Origin: JAZGAE01 sp036475545
Lineage (GTDB): Bacteria > Pseudomonadota > Alphaproteobacteria > DATDPM01
NCBI GenBank assembly: GCA_036475545.1
Contig: JAZGAE010000159.1
Location: forward strand, 1 to 15,415
Direction: 5' to 3'
DNA: 15,415 nucleotides
Shown: one piece after another, positions 8,101 through 15,200 of the stretch
How positions within the stretch are numbered: the stretch's first letter is position 1
Layout: each line of letters starts with the position of its first letter
Made by a program: the position numbers and the translations under genes
Notes under the pieces: model-generated
Told to the model about the DNA's origin: nothing
The model's input: only the letters and a program-made list of their open reading frames with translations
Databases searched by the model: none

Positions 8101-9803
8101 CAGGCGGATCTCTCAACTACGACCCCAAGGGGCTTGCGGAGTTCTGCCCGGCGCTTCGCACTCTTCCCCCCCGCGTCGCCGCCGAGGTCGACCGGTACAT
8201 CGAGGGCATCCTGGTCAGCATCGGGATCGAAAGGAACGTCGGTCAATTCGGCGCGAAACCAAGCGCGATGGTCACGCGCTGGCGCTACAACATCGCCAAG
8301 GGCGGCTGCCGGGCGAGCCGAACCGTCGCCGAGCTTGTTTACCATCAGTTCAGCAAACGGTTTAAGGGGGAGAACTGGATTCCCAGAATCTGGGAGCAAG
8401 ACACGCTCATCGGCGAGTTCGCCGCAGGCAACTCCCAACTCGACGAACAGATGGAATACTTCCCCCACGCCAAGCTGGTCGAGGCCTTGGCTGACGGCAA
8501 GGCGGGCGACTACGTGCCTCACGCGGACCTGTTCCTCGCCTATCACCTCATCGCCAGGAGGACTTGCAAGCCGGGCATGTGCGCCTTCGCTCTCATCAAC
8601 CCCAGCAATCCGCCGGGCGCCCTTACGGCCGTGGTGGCCGTGCGGTCCGAATTCGTGGAAGAGAGGCTCCGCGTCGGCCTCAGCTTCGACCTGGGCGCCT
8701 ATACCGGAGGGGACCTCGCGACGATGATGGACCCCCCGACCCGGAGCTTCCGGAACTACCTCGCCACCCGCGGCAAGGCGCTCGTGGGCAAGGTGCAGGT
8801 GCAGAGAGGGGACGAGGTGATCGCGCTCGTGGAAGCCGGCACCGACAGCCGCGGCGACTTCGTTTACGAGGCGGCGCTGGACGAGCGGGACCTGAGCGAT
8901 CTCTACCTCCATGTGGAACTTCAAATCTTCGACCAGACCTGGCCGCTCGACTTCGCGCTTTTTGCCAACGACTACGCCAAATCCCTCCGCCGGGGCATCA
9001 CCCGGGCCGCCCGTGCCGAACAGGTGGCCAAGGCCAATGCCGACGACGCGGGCGCCTGGATCGCCTGGGGCGATGCCCTTCAGGACATCGGGCGGCTCGG
9101 TGCCGCACGAGAGAAATATGAGCATGTTCTGTCCCGGAAGCCCGAGGACGTGAGCCTCTGGTTCGCCGTCAGCGACATGTTCTCGTCCCGCAAGCTCTAC
9201 GGCGAGGCGCGTGAGGTCATTGAGCGGGCCGCGGCGGCCAATCCCGAAAATCCCGACATGTTGCTCGAGCTCGCCAACCTGTCCTATCGGGAGGGCGCCT
9301 ACGGCGAGGCCGCCGAAGCCTACGCCAAGTTGTCGGCCGTGGAGCCCAACGATCCTCGCTGGAAATGGTGGCAGGCGACGAACCGGTTCCTGGCGGGCGA
9401 GTACGGCGAAGCGAGCAAGTTTTTCCGGTCCGCGTCCACCGATTACCAGGCGGGGCGGACCGCGGTCTTGCGGTTCCTCTCGGCCCGGCTCGCCGGGTCC
9501 GACGACGCGGCCGAGGCCGAGGCCAAACTGAAGTCCTTTCATGAGGACCAAATGGAAACGGCGGAGGGCCTTCTCTATGGCGTCTTGGTCAACGCCATCC
9601 CGCTGGAGCTGGCCCTGGAGGCCGTGGAAGGCAGCGACGAGCTGTGCCGCGCGAACGTTTACGTCGGCTACCGGCACCTCCTCGCCGGCGAGGCCGAGCC
9701 GGCGCGGAAACGGTTCTCCGCCGCCCTGGACGGATGCCGGGCGAACAGGCTCGAGCACCGCATGGCGGGGGCCGAAATGGAACGGCTTGGACCGGCGGAA
9801 TGA
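5193..9803 (+). CDS. Large exported beta-helix protein with HEAT-like and TPR regions
   Basis: A 1536-residue exported protein. Residues 1-26 are a signal peptide (VRIHLLALGMLVLAGHLA, cleavage near ARA). Residues about 65-485 are a right-handed parallel beta-helix of about 14 rungs. Nine consecutive rungs are exactly 23 residues long, each with a turn of the form G/N-S-x-F (GSRF, NSQF, GSSF, NSAF); later rungs switch to G-N-x-I/V (GNLI, GNAV, GNHV). Residues about 580-665 look like a beta-sandwich linker, about 735-970 a run of helical pairs resembling HEAT/ARM repeats, about 1125-1260 another beta-rich unit, and about 1275-1530 TPR-like helices (AWIAWGDALQDIGRLGAAREKYEHVL is typical in pattern). 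No catalytic motif of a polysaccharide lyase or hydrolase was recognised. The GTG at 5193 was chosen because GGAGGGG lies nine bases upstream and it opens straight into the signal peptide. The next gene follows after 26 bases. Confidence 0.82.
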   Translation: MRIHLLALGMLVLAGHLASPEAARAAPIPPGTDLTAVTTEAADGATITLGPGEYPGQIVVKNKSLTVKGGPGGKTVLSGDVQALVIVLDKGRLTLSNVTFKTRSKDGLAVYVNGGSAAVSNSRTKATMQPAFYVEAGSLDVAGCRFDETVDDAIRGVKGAKITVRDSEFSGIKGYGVNVQEGSQAVISGSRFQHVERAGVLAIEGATAVIQNSQFLEISKDGVVIKDGSQGKITGSSFDALDGIAVVGIQDARVSVVGSRFTHIKMGAIHAEKGGEMAVANSAFADIGEEAIVGLDVGSLTVRESVFERVQGAAVVLEGGKALEVQGSRFTDVRAAVAVNKSGAQATVSRNIITKTADEQTAIWLETSGKVVVTGNLIFDAHDGIGLVGKLESPAEITGNAVVNARATALYVEAQFAGEGDAVRIAGNHVIGAGKLGLLVANAPNVAVSGNLILSRGESGIHVQNGSSARLDKNVVFASKVAVHFHTTAGEGNTLGTDILLGGEAGGVYPAAGPHRTIPSLKVAFLLSESGVAESLKELATGAMDAAKEATAADFAGLQTVYAPLFEEAARLREQTAAMSVLTLETVDAVGQPFFAKFELLTLDGQPISEHDAGNPIAVVSPGTYVVEPSFDPALAEEVTVEAGGTKAVQVKAREYLALSFEKYDWNTSSTVKTTLPLRLKDGASMRRVLAGSPPAAIPRRPGATREQLDQALRLAWERLPDTIELNRAAGEEYMAGLDNLRGPPGARIDADLEKLAQKVGRSELPLFWVLRIMAIAGDGADAKRLIDLAVAQEDTTYRNYFIRIAARIENRLGMLDSGAVAALLASEDPGIGFEVATMLHSYGLSGGDEMLLARLGDPKDDGFTYRAAAGLLDTDDPAVLEAMRSLVRKTIGEIARIKAEHEGKEGSPQYPYQLRNAGWRAATYLLAYGNESDWKLVSGFPFQEDSMLFMAKLVSDPRPFIDFKLGLTTGGSLNYDPKGLAEFCPALRTLPPRVAAEVDRYIEGILVSIGIERNVGQFGAKPSAMVTRWRYNIAKGGCRASRTVAELVYHQFSKRFKGENWIPRIWEQDTLIGEFAAGNSQLDEQMEYFPHAKLVEALADGKAGDYVPHADLFLAYHLIARRTCKPGMCAFALINPSNPPGALTAVVAVRSEFVEERLRVGLSFDLGAYTGGDLATMMDPPTRSFRNYLATRGKALVGKVQVQRGDEVIALVEAGTDSRGDFVYEAALDERDLSDLYLHVELQIFDQTWPLDFALFANDYAKSLRRGITRAARAEQVAKANADDAGAWIAWGDALQDIGRLGAAREKYEHVLSRKPEDVSLWFAVSDMFSSRKLYGEAREVIERAAAANPENPDMLLELANLSYREGAYGEAAEAYAKLSAVEPNDPRWKWWQATNRFLAGEYGEASKFFRSASTDYQAGRTAVLRFLSARLAGSDDAAEAEAKLKSFHEDQMETAEGLLYGVLVNAIPLELALEAVEGSDELCRANVYVGYRHLLAGEAEPARKRFSAALDGCRANRLEHRMAGAEMERLGPAE

Positions 9804-9815
9804 GATGAGGGTGCT

Positions 9816-9821
9816 GGGGGG
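9816..9821 (+). promoter_or_regulatory. Ribosome binding site of the TPR/Sel1 gene
   Basis: GGGGGG lies eight bases before the ATG at 9830, in the 26-base gap after the beta-helix gene. It fixes the start of the signal peptide MSRLPLWIVLVLGG. Confidence 0.5.
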
Positions 9822-9829
9822 CGTTTCCC

Positions 9830-11917
9830 ATGTCTAGGTTACCCCTGTGGATCGTATTGGTGCTGGGCGGGGCGTTCTTGCTCCCCGCCTTGCCCGCAAC
9901 GGCGCAAGAGGACGAGGGACCGCCGACACGCAGGGACCACGTCGTAGCGCCCGCTCCGGCGCCCGCGTCGTTGCCCGAGCCTTCGGTCGCCGTTCCGGCC
10001 CCGGACATCGCGCCCGCGCCGCTGCCGGAACCCTCCGTCCCCGTTCCGGTCATGGACATCGCGCCCGAGCTGCCGCCCCTGCCGGAACCGTCCATCGCCG
10101 TTCCGGCCCCGGACATCGCGCCCGCGCCCGCGCCGCTGCCGGAGCCCTCCATCGCCGTTCCGGCCCCGGACATCGCGCCCGCGCCGGCGCCGTTGCCGGA
10201 ACCGTCCATCGCCGTTCCGGCCCCGGACATCGCGCCCGCGCCGGCGCCCCTGCCGGAGCCCTCCATCGCCGTTCCGGCCCCGAAGGCCGCGCCCGCGCCG
10301 GCGCCGGCGCCGTTGCCGGAGCCCTCCATCGCCGTTCCGGCCCCGGACATCGCGCCCGCGCCCGCGCCTTCGGTTGCCGTTCCGACCCCGAAGGCGGCTC
10401 CGGCGCCAACGAAGCAGGACCGTATTGCCAAGCTGCTGCGCGAGGGCCAGGGGTTCCTTGCCGCCAAGCAGCTCACGACGCCGCAGGACAGGTCCGCGCT
10501 CGGCCGGTTTCGGGAGGTTCTAAAGCTGGATCCGGGGAACGCCGAGGCCAAGGGGGGCATCAGCAAGATTGTCGAGACCTACAAGGATTGGGGCATAAAG
10601 GCCGTGAAGGACGGCGACCACGCCAAGGCCATCAAGTATGCGGAACGGGCGGGCGGCATCGACCCCGCCGACCCCGATGTCCCCGACCTGCTCGGCACCG
10701 CCTACCTGGGGGCCAGCGAGTGGCAGAAGGCGATCGACTTCTTTCTCATAGCGGTCAAGCTCGACCCCGAACGCAAGGTCTACAAGTCCATCGGCGCGGC
10801 CTATTTTCAGTTGGAAAAATACCCCGAGGCGATTGCGGCCATGGAGCAGGCCGCGAAGGACAATCCCAACGATCCTTGGAACCTGGAGTTTCTCGGCCTC
10901 GCCTACGAGGAGGTCGAGAACTGGGGGCAAGCCGCGAAGGCGTACCGCCGTGCCTATGACTTCACGACGGATCGGCGGCCGAATCTGGCGCTCGCTCTCG
11001 GGCGCGTCTACACGAATATGACGGACTACAAGAGCGCCGTACCGTTCCTCGAGGAGGCGAAGAAGCACTCTCCCGACAGCATACAGGTCCACGACAACCT
11101 GGCGACCGCGTATCACAACCTGGGCGACCAGAAGCGGGCGCTCGCGGCCGTGAAGACGCGGAACCGGCTGGAAGGGCAAGCCGCCGCGCCCGGCACCGGG
11201 ACATCTTCTCCAACGGTGGCCGCGCCAAGCGCCGAGACATTCTCACCAACCATGGACGACGCCAGGAAGGCTCTCGGGGAGGGCCACTATGCGTCCGCCT
11301 ATTTCTGGTACAAGGAGCTTGCCGAAAAGGGCGATGCCGAGGCGGCATACATGCTGGGCCGCATGTACCACCAGGGCATGGGCATCAATCGGGATCTTCC
11401 CAAGGCGCTGATGTGGTACCAGAGGGCCGCCGACGCCGGTCATGCCGCCGGACAGGCGGGGGTCGGCTACATGTATTACCGGGGCCTCGGCGGAGTGCCG
11501 GTTAACCACGCGCAGGCGGCCAGGTGGTTCCAGTTGGCGGCGGATCAGGGCCTGCCCAGCGCCATGGCGCGGCTAGGCCACATGTCCGAGTATGGTCAGG
11601 GCGTGGCGAAGAGTTCCAAGACGGCGTCGTATTGGTATGTGATGGCGGCCGTGGCCGGCGACCCATCGGCGCGGAAACGCCTGACCGAACTGGGCACCTG
11701 GCCTATGGACCCCAATTCGGGAGTGGAAATCGCGCCCGCGATCGGACCGGGCCTGGGGGAGATGCCGCCGCTTAGCGTCACAGGCTCCTACGGCGCCCGT
11801 TCGGGCGAGGCTCTGGGGACGGTCCCCGCGGCGTCGCCTCCGCCCCAGCCTTCACAACCGTCGGGATCCGGCGAATGCAGCGGCTTGGCGGGCGCGCTCG
11901 GGTGCGCCGGCTTCTGA
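9830..11917 (+). CDS. Exported protein with proline-rich repeats, TPRs and Sel1 repeats
   Basis: A 695-residue exported scaffold protein. Residues 1-26 are a signal peptide (MSRLPLWIVLVLGGAFLLPA, cleavage near ATAQ). Residues about 48-193 are a low-complexity array of LPEPS(I/V)AVPAPDIAPAPAP units, probably an extended, stiff spacer. Residues about 194-445 hold about five TPR-type helix pairs, including typical AYFQLEKYPEAIAAMEQA and LGLAYEEVENWGQAAKAYRR segments. Residues about 482-625 hold three Sel1 repeats (LGRMYHQGMGINRDLPKALM, GYMYYRGLGG, GHMSEYGQGVAKS) with the AxxWYxxAA signature. Sel1 and TPR proteins generally organise protein complexes, often in the envelope. The last 70 residues are Gly/Pro/Ser-rich and contain two cysteines (SGECSGLAGALGC). 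It lies 26 bases after the beta-helix gene and is probably cotranscribed with it. No enzyme domain is visible. Confidence 0.85.
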   Translation: MSRLPLWIVLVLGGAFLLPALPATAQEDEGPPTRRDHVVAPAPAPASLPEPSVAVPAPDIAPAPLPEPSVPVPVMDIAPELPPLPEPSIAVPAPDIAPAPAPLPEPSIAVPAPDIAPAPAPLPEPSIAVPAPDIAPAPAPLPEPSIAVPAPKAAPAPAPAPLPEPSIAVPAPDIAPAPAPSVAVPTPKAAPAPTKQDRIAKLLREGQGFLAAKQLTTPQDRSALGRFREVLKLDPGNAEAKGGISKIVETYKDWGIKAVKDGDHAKAIKYAERAGGIDPADPDVPDLLGTAYLGASEWQKAIDFFLIAVKLDPERKVYKSIGAAYFQLEKYPEAIAAMEQAAKDNPNDPWNLEFLGLAYEEVENWGQAAKAYRRAYDFTTDRRPNLALALGRVYTNMTDYKSAVPFLEEAKKHSPDSIQVHDNLATAYHNLGDQKRALAAVKTRNRLEGQAAAPGTGTSSPTVAAPSAETFSPTMDDARKALGEGHYASAYFWYKELAEKGDAEAAYMLGRMYHQGMGINRDLPKALMWYQRAADAGHAAGQAGVGYMYYRGLGGVPVNHAQAARWFQLAADQGLPSAMARLGHMSEYGQGVAKSSKTASYWYVMAAVAGDPSARKRLTELGTWPMDPNSGVEIAPAIGPGLGEMPPLSVTGSYGARSGEALGTVPAASPPPQPSQPSGSGECSGLAGALGCAGF
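9971..10408 (+). repeat. In-frame 57-bp tandem repeat encoding LPEPSIAVPAPDIAPAPAP
   Basis: Seven LPEPS-headed copies start at 9971, 10022, 10079, 10136, 10193, 10250 and 10313, followed by a headless partial copy. The four central spacings are 57, 57, 57 and 63 bp; the first copies diverge (51 and 57 bp spacing). All spacings are multiples of three, so copy gain or loss keeps the frame. Copies from 10079 to 10250 alternate between GAA-CCG and GAG-CCC for the Glu-Pro codons, which indicates duplication of a 114-bp double unit. Confidence 0.9.
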
Positions 11918-11949
11918 CCGGCTCCGGTGGGGACGGGTCCTTCGGTGGC

Positions 11950-11971
11950 CCGGCCGGCTCCCAACGGCCGG
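11950..11971 (+). terminator. Terminator-like hairpin after the TPR/Sel1 gene
   Basis: CCGGCCG and CGGCCGG form a perfect 7-bp stem with an 8-base loop, starting 32 bases after the stop codon at 11917. Only a scattered T content follows (AGTCCATCGTCTTG), so it is not a classic intrinsic terminator. Confidence 0.35.
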
Positions 11972-12149
11972 AGTCCATCGTCTTGCCTCTCGTCCAGACG
12001 CCCGCCCTTGGTCCGTACTCCCCTCCCGGCGTCCCTCCAAATCGCCGTCCGCCGGCGGCTCGCCGGGCCGGATCGCGGCCTGCACCGGTCAAACGTCCTT
12101 TAAACTGGCCGCGCGATTGTGCCAGAATAAAATCACGTGAAGTCCGGCA

Positions 12150-12171
12150 CGGAATGGTGTGGACCATTCCG
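12150..12171 (+). other. Perfect 9-bp hairpin with GTGG tetraloop in the 5' leader of the last gene
   Basis: CGGAATGGT and ACCATTCCG pair without mismatch around a GTGG loop, about 60 bases before the start codon. It is the most regular small stem in this leader. It could be an RNA element, or an operator for a dimeric regulator read as DNA. Confidence 0.4.
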
Positions 12172-12187
12172 AGAAAGGGCATCCGGG

Positions 12188-12242
12188 AAGCACGGGCAGT
12201 GGGGCCGTGCTTGGCCTGAGGGATGTTCACGATGAAGCACGG
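12188..12242 (+). promoter_or_regulatory. Possible two-state RNA switch over the start of the last gene
   Basis: AAGCACGG occurs at 12188-12195 and again at 12235-12242, directly after the ATG. Its exact complement CCGTGCTT lies between them at 12205-12212. The middle element can pair either with the upstream copy (9-base loop, leaving the GAGGG ribosome binding site and ATG open) or with the downstream copy (22-base loop, placing the ribosome binding site in the loop and the start codon against the stem). The pairings are mutually exclusive. Each stem is only 8 bp, so function is inferred. Confidence 0.4.
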
Positions 12243-15200
12243 ACGATCCAAGGGAGGAAGCATTCGGCGGGTCCTGGCGCTGGGGCTGGTCGCGTCGTTT
12301 GCCCTGGGCGGGCTCACCTTCGCCCGGGAGGGCGAGGGGGATGATTCGGACCTCGCCTGGTTCCACGGCGGTTGGAATCTCGGCTATCTGGACAGCGAGC
12401 TCGGAATGGTTCTGGGTCGGGCCGACATCGCGGCCGCGACCGGAATGGACCGCTTCAAGGCGCCGCTCACCGCCAACCTCAAGCTGCGCCATCCCAAGAC
12501 GGGCCGAATCTACACGCTCTCGCTTTCTTCCCAGGCCATGGAGGGCGACGCCCTCGTCCTGAACCTCGAGGGCAAGTCCCCGCCCAGCGGCTACCACGTC
12601 GATGAAGACGCCTTCAAGGAGGCCGTCGGCGAGCCCATCCCGCTCGAGATCGGTGCCGGCGACACCGTCGAGGTCACGGTCGACGAGGAGTCCGAGACGG
12701 TCGCGATCGTCGAGGACGAGGCGCCCGATTTCCTCCAGGACGTCACGGTCAAGCTCACGGTGCCGGCCGAGGGCGAGCCCTCGCCGCTCGCGGGCACGTG
12801 GTCCTACGAGCTTTCCTCACCCCGCCAGATGCGCCAAGGCCGCGCCGGCGACTACGACGAGGCCGAGAAGACGGCGTCGGGCAGGGAGGCGTGGGAGCGC
12901 CCGGTGCCGCGGATCACGTCGGTCACCGACGTCGACATGCCGACGCGGCGCGAGCTCGGGGAGATGCATCGGGAGCGGAGGCGTCGGGGCGAGGGCCGCA
13001 TCTGGGTACGTCCCGGCCTCGCGGAAGAGCGGGACGCCTTGCAGGCCGAGTACGGGCCGGAGGCCTACGCTCGGTTTTGGCTGCGCATCGACGGATACGA
13101 TTTGCCGACCCAGCCGCGGCGCCACGTCGAGGTCGAGTTCGAGAACGACAAGATCATCTGGACCGGCAACCACCGGCCCAACGAGGACAAGCCCGAGTTC
13201 CTGGACGTCCAGGTCGTGCTCAAGAAGGGGATCGTCGCCGGCGTCAAGAAGCTGACCCTCAACGGCGCTCCCGGCGAATGGCACTACGACGTGGAGCCGG
13301 GCCAGATCCGCTACGTGCGGATGATCAGCGCGGCCGAGCCGGAGGAAGAGATTCCGGCCGGCTTCGAGCTCGTCAACGACCTGTATCTGGGGGAGGTCTT
13401 CTACGTCGAGCTCGAGTACCACGAGGATCCCCCGTTCGACGAGCGCAAGGTGGGCTCGGTAGTAGGCGGCGGCGGGGTCGTCGAGTACACCGTCGCCAAG
13501 CTGCCGAATCGCCCGACCGTGCTGCGGTCCAAGCGGATCCTGATCGACGCGCCGCCCGATGAAGGCGAGGGGGCCTCGGCCGGCGAAGGTGAAACGGGCC
13601 TCTCGAGCGCCGCCGCCGTCTTCATTCCCGCCGCTGCGGGCACGCGCCTCTTCACCACCGATGTCGACTCGACCGCGCCCAGCAAGGGCAAGCCGATCGG
13701 CGTCGCACGGGTTCTGGCGCAACCCCCCTCCCTTTGGGAGAAGGCGATCGAGAGGGCCAAGTACTGCCGCGAGAAGGGTTTGAGCGAGACGGAAGTCTCC
13801 CACCTCATCGTCTCCGAGACCCTTCTCTATGCCATTCCTGCGCTCGCGATCTATAAGGAGATCAGGTGGGGGTCCGACAGCCCTACCGGGCCCATCCGCC
13901 GCAGCCTGAACATAAGCCTGGATGATCACGCCGCCGCGATCTTGCTGCGCGACGAGCTGGTCAGCGCCCTCGGCCAATACACGCAGGGCGAACGGCGCAG
14001 CCTCTCCATCCGGCCCGATCTCCCGACCGAGGGGGAGAGGCTGAGGCACACCGCGCTCGCGGCCTCCACCGCCAGCCTCATCGGATCCGCCCGTTCGTTC
14101 GTCAGGTACGAAAACGAGGCGCTCCTGAATTTCGAGGTGGATCTCCCCAAAGGGGCCACCGACCTCGACGGGTCTACCACTACTCGCCTCGCGAACGCGC
14201 TCGGCTCGGGCATGGAGGACAGGTGGTTCAAGGGCGATCGGGACCGTTTCCTCGCATACGCCATGGGCGCCGTGACGCAGGCGAGACGCGAGCTCGCCGA
14301 TCGGGCCGAGAATTCGGAGGGAATGGCCGCGAAGCCGACCGACTGCGAGGTCGTGAAGATCCTCGCCATGATCCGCAACGTCTCGGGTCCGATCGCCCAA
14401 CGGATCGCCAAGAAGCTGATGCGCGCGCCCAAGGGAGACGAGCCCCGGGTGCCCCGGTGGGTGCCGGACTACCCGGCCCGCGCAAAGGTCGCCAGCCTCT
14501 ACCTCTTGGCGCAAGCGATAAAGGACCAGGAGGACTACTCGTCGATCGACACCGACGTGGCGGTGACCCTTGCCACCCTCCCGGTCATGGCCGTTGGAGG
14601 GGCGGTCGGCGCGGCGGCGCGGGCGGGCTCTAATGTCGCCACTGCGGCCAGGGGCGTTTCAATCGCCAACTGGATGCTCGACGCGGTGGACGTCGGGTTC
14701 CTCGCCAATGACATTTATGATTACAGCGAGGCGGTCGAGGGGGTCGAGTTCGCCGAGGGCCTGGTCGGTATCGTCGGCACCAGGCCGCTCGAAAAAGCCA
14801 AGGCGGAGGCGGAGGCCGCGGCCTGGGGCGTCGCGATGGGCGGCGGCATATTGGCCGGCCAGGCGGGTCTCCACGCCCTATTTTCCGGCATAGGCAAGGT
14901 TAAGGCGAGCAGAGCCGCCGCCGACGTTCCCACCGTGAAGGCGCCCGATGAAGCGATACCGCCGAAGCCGGGCGAGACGGACATCGCCATGGTGCCGTCC
15001 GAGGCGCCGACCCCGGTGAGGCCCCGCGAGACCGAGGTGGCCCAGCCGCGGCCGACCGAGCCGGAGGTGGCCCAGCCGCGGCCGACGGAGCCGGAGGTCG
15101 CCCAGCCGCGGCCGACGGAGCCCGAGGTGGCCCAGCCCAGGCCGACCGAGCCGGAGGTCGCCCGGCCCAGGCCGACCGAGCCCGAGGTCGCCCGGCCCAG

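Larger units (their letters stand above)
11918..12231. other. Structured intergenic region before the last gene
   Basis: This 314-bp gap has no supported gene. It contains a terminator-like stem (11950-11971), a short A/T-rich patch (CCTTTAAACTGG near 12097 and AGAATAAAATC near 12124) that may hold a promoter, a perfect tetraloop hairpin (12150-12171) and a second hairpin (12188-12212) immediately before the ribosome binding site. TGGCCGCGCGATTGTG at 12106-12121 faintly resembles a sigma54 -24/-12 element but lacks the expected GC at -12, so it is not called. The gap suggests that the last gene has its own promoter or is separately regulated. Confidence 0.5.

Noticed and set aside
6993..9758. 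A 921-codon open frame on the minus strand opposite the beta-helix gene
   Set aside because: Its composition is that of an antisense shadow in GC-rich DNA. The plus-strand frame has a signal peptide, ribosome binding site and clear repeat structure over the same stretch.
9971..10408. Possible CRISPR or VNTR outside genes
   Set aside because: The repeats are contiguous, lack unique spacers and stay in frame with the TPR/Sel1 protein, so they are coding repeats.
12106..12121. Sigma54-like element TGGCCGCGCGATTGTG
   Set aside because: Lacks the GC at the -12 position and the rest of the consensus is poor.
12817..14514. A 565-codon open frame on the minus strand opposite the last gene
   Set aside because: No recognisable domain and no signal or good ribosome binding site; it lies wholly inside the longer plus-strand gene with a signal peptide.
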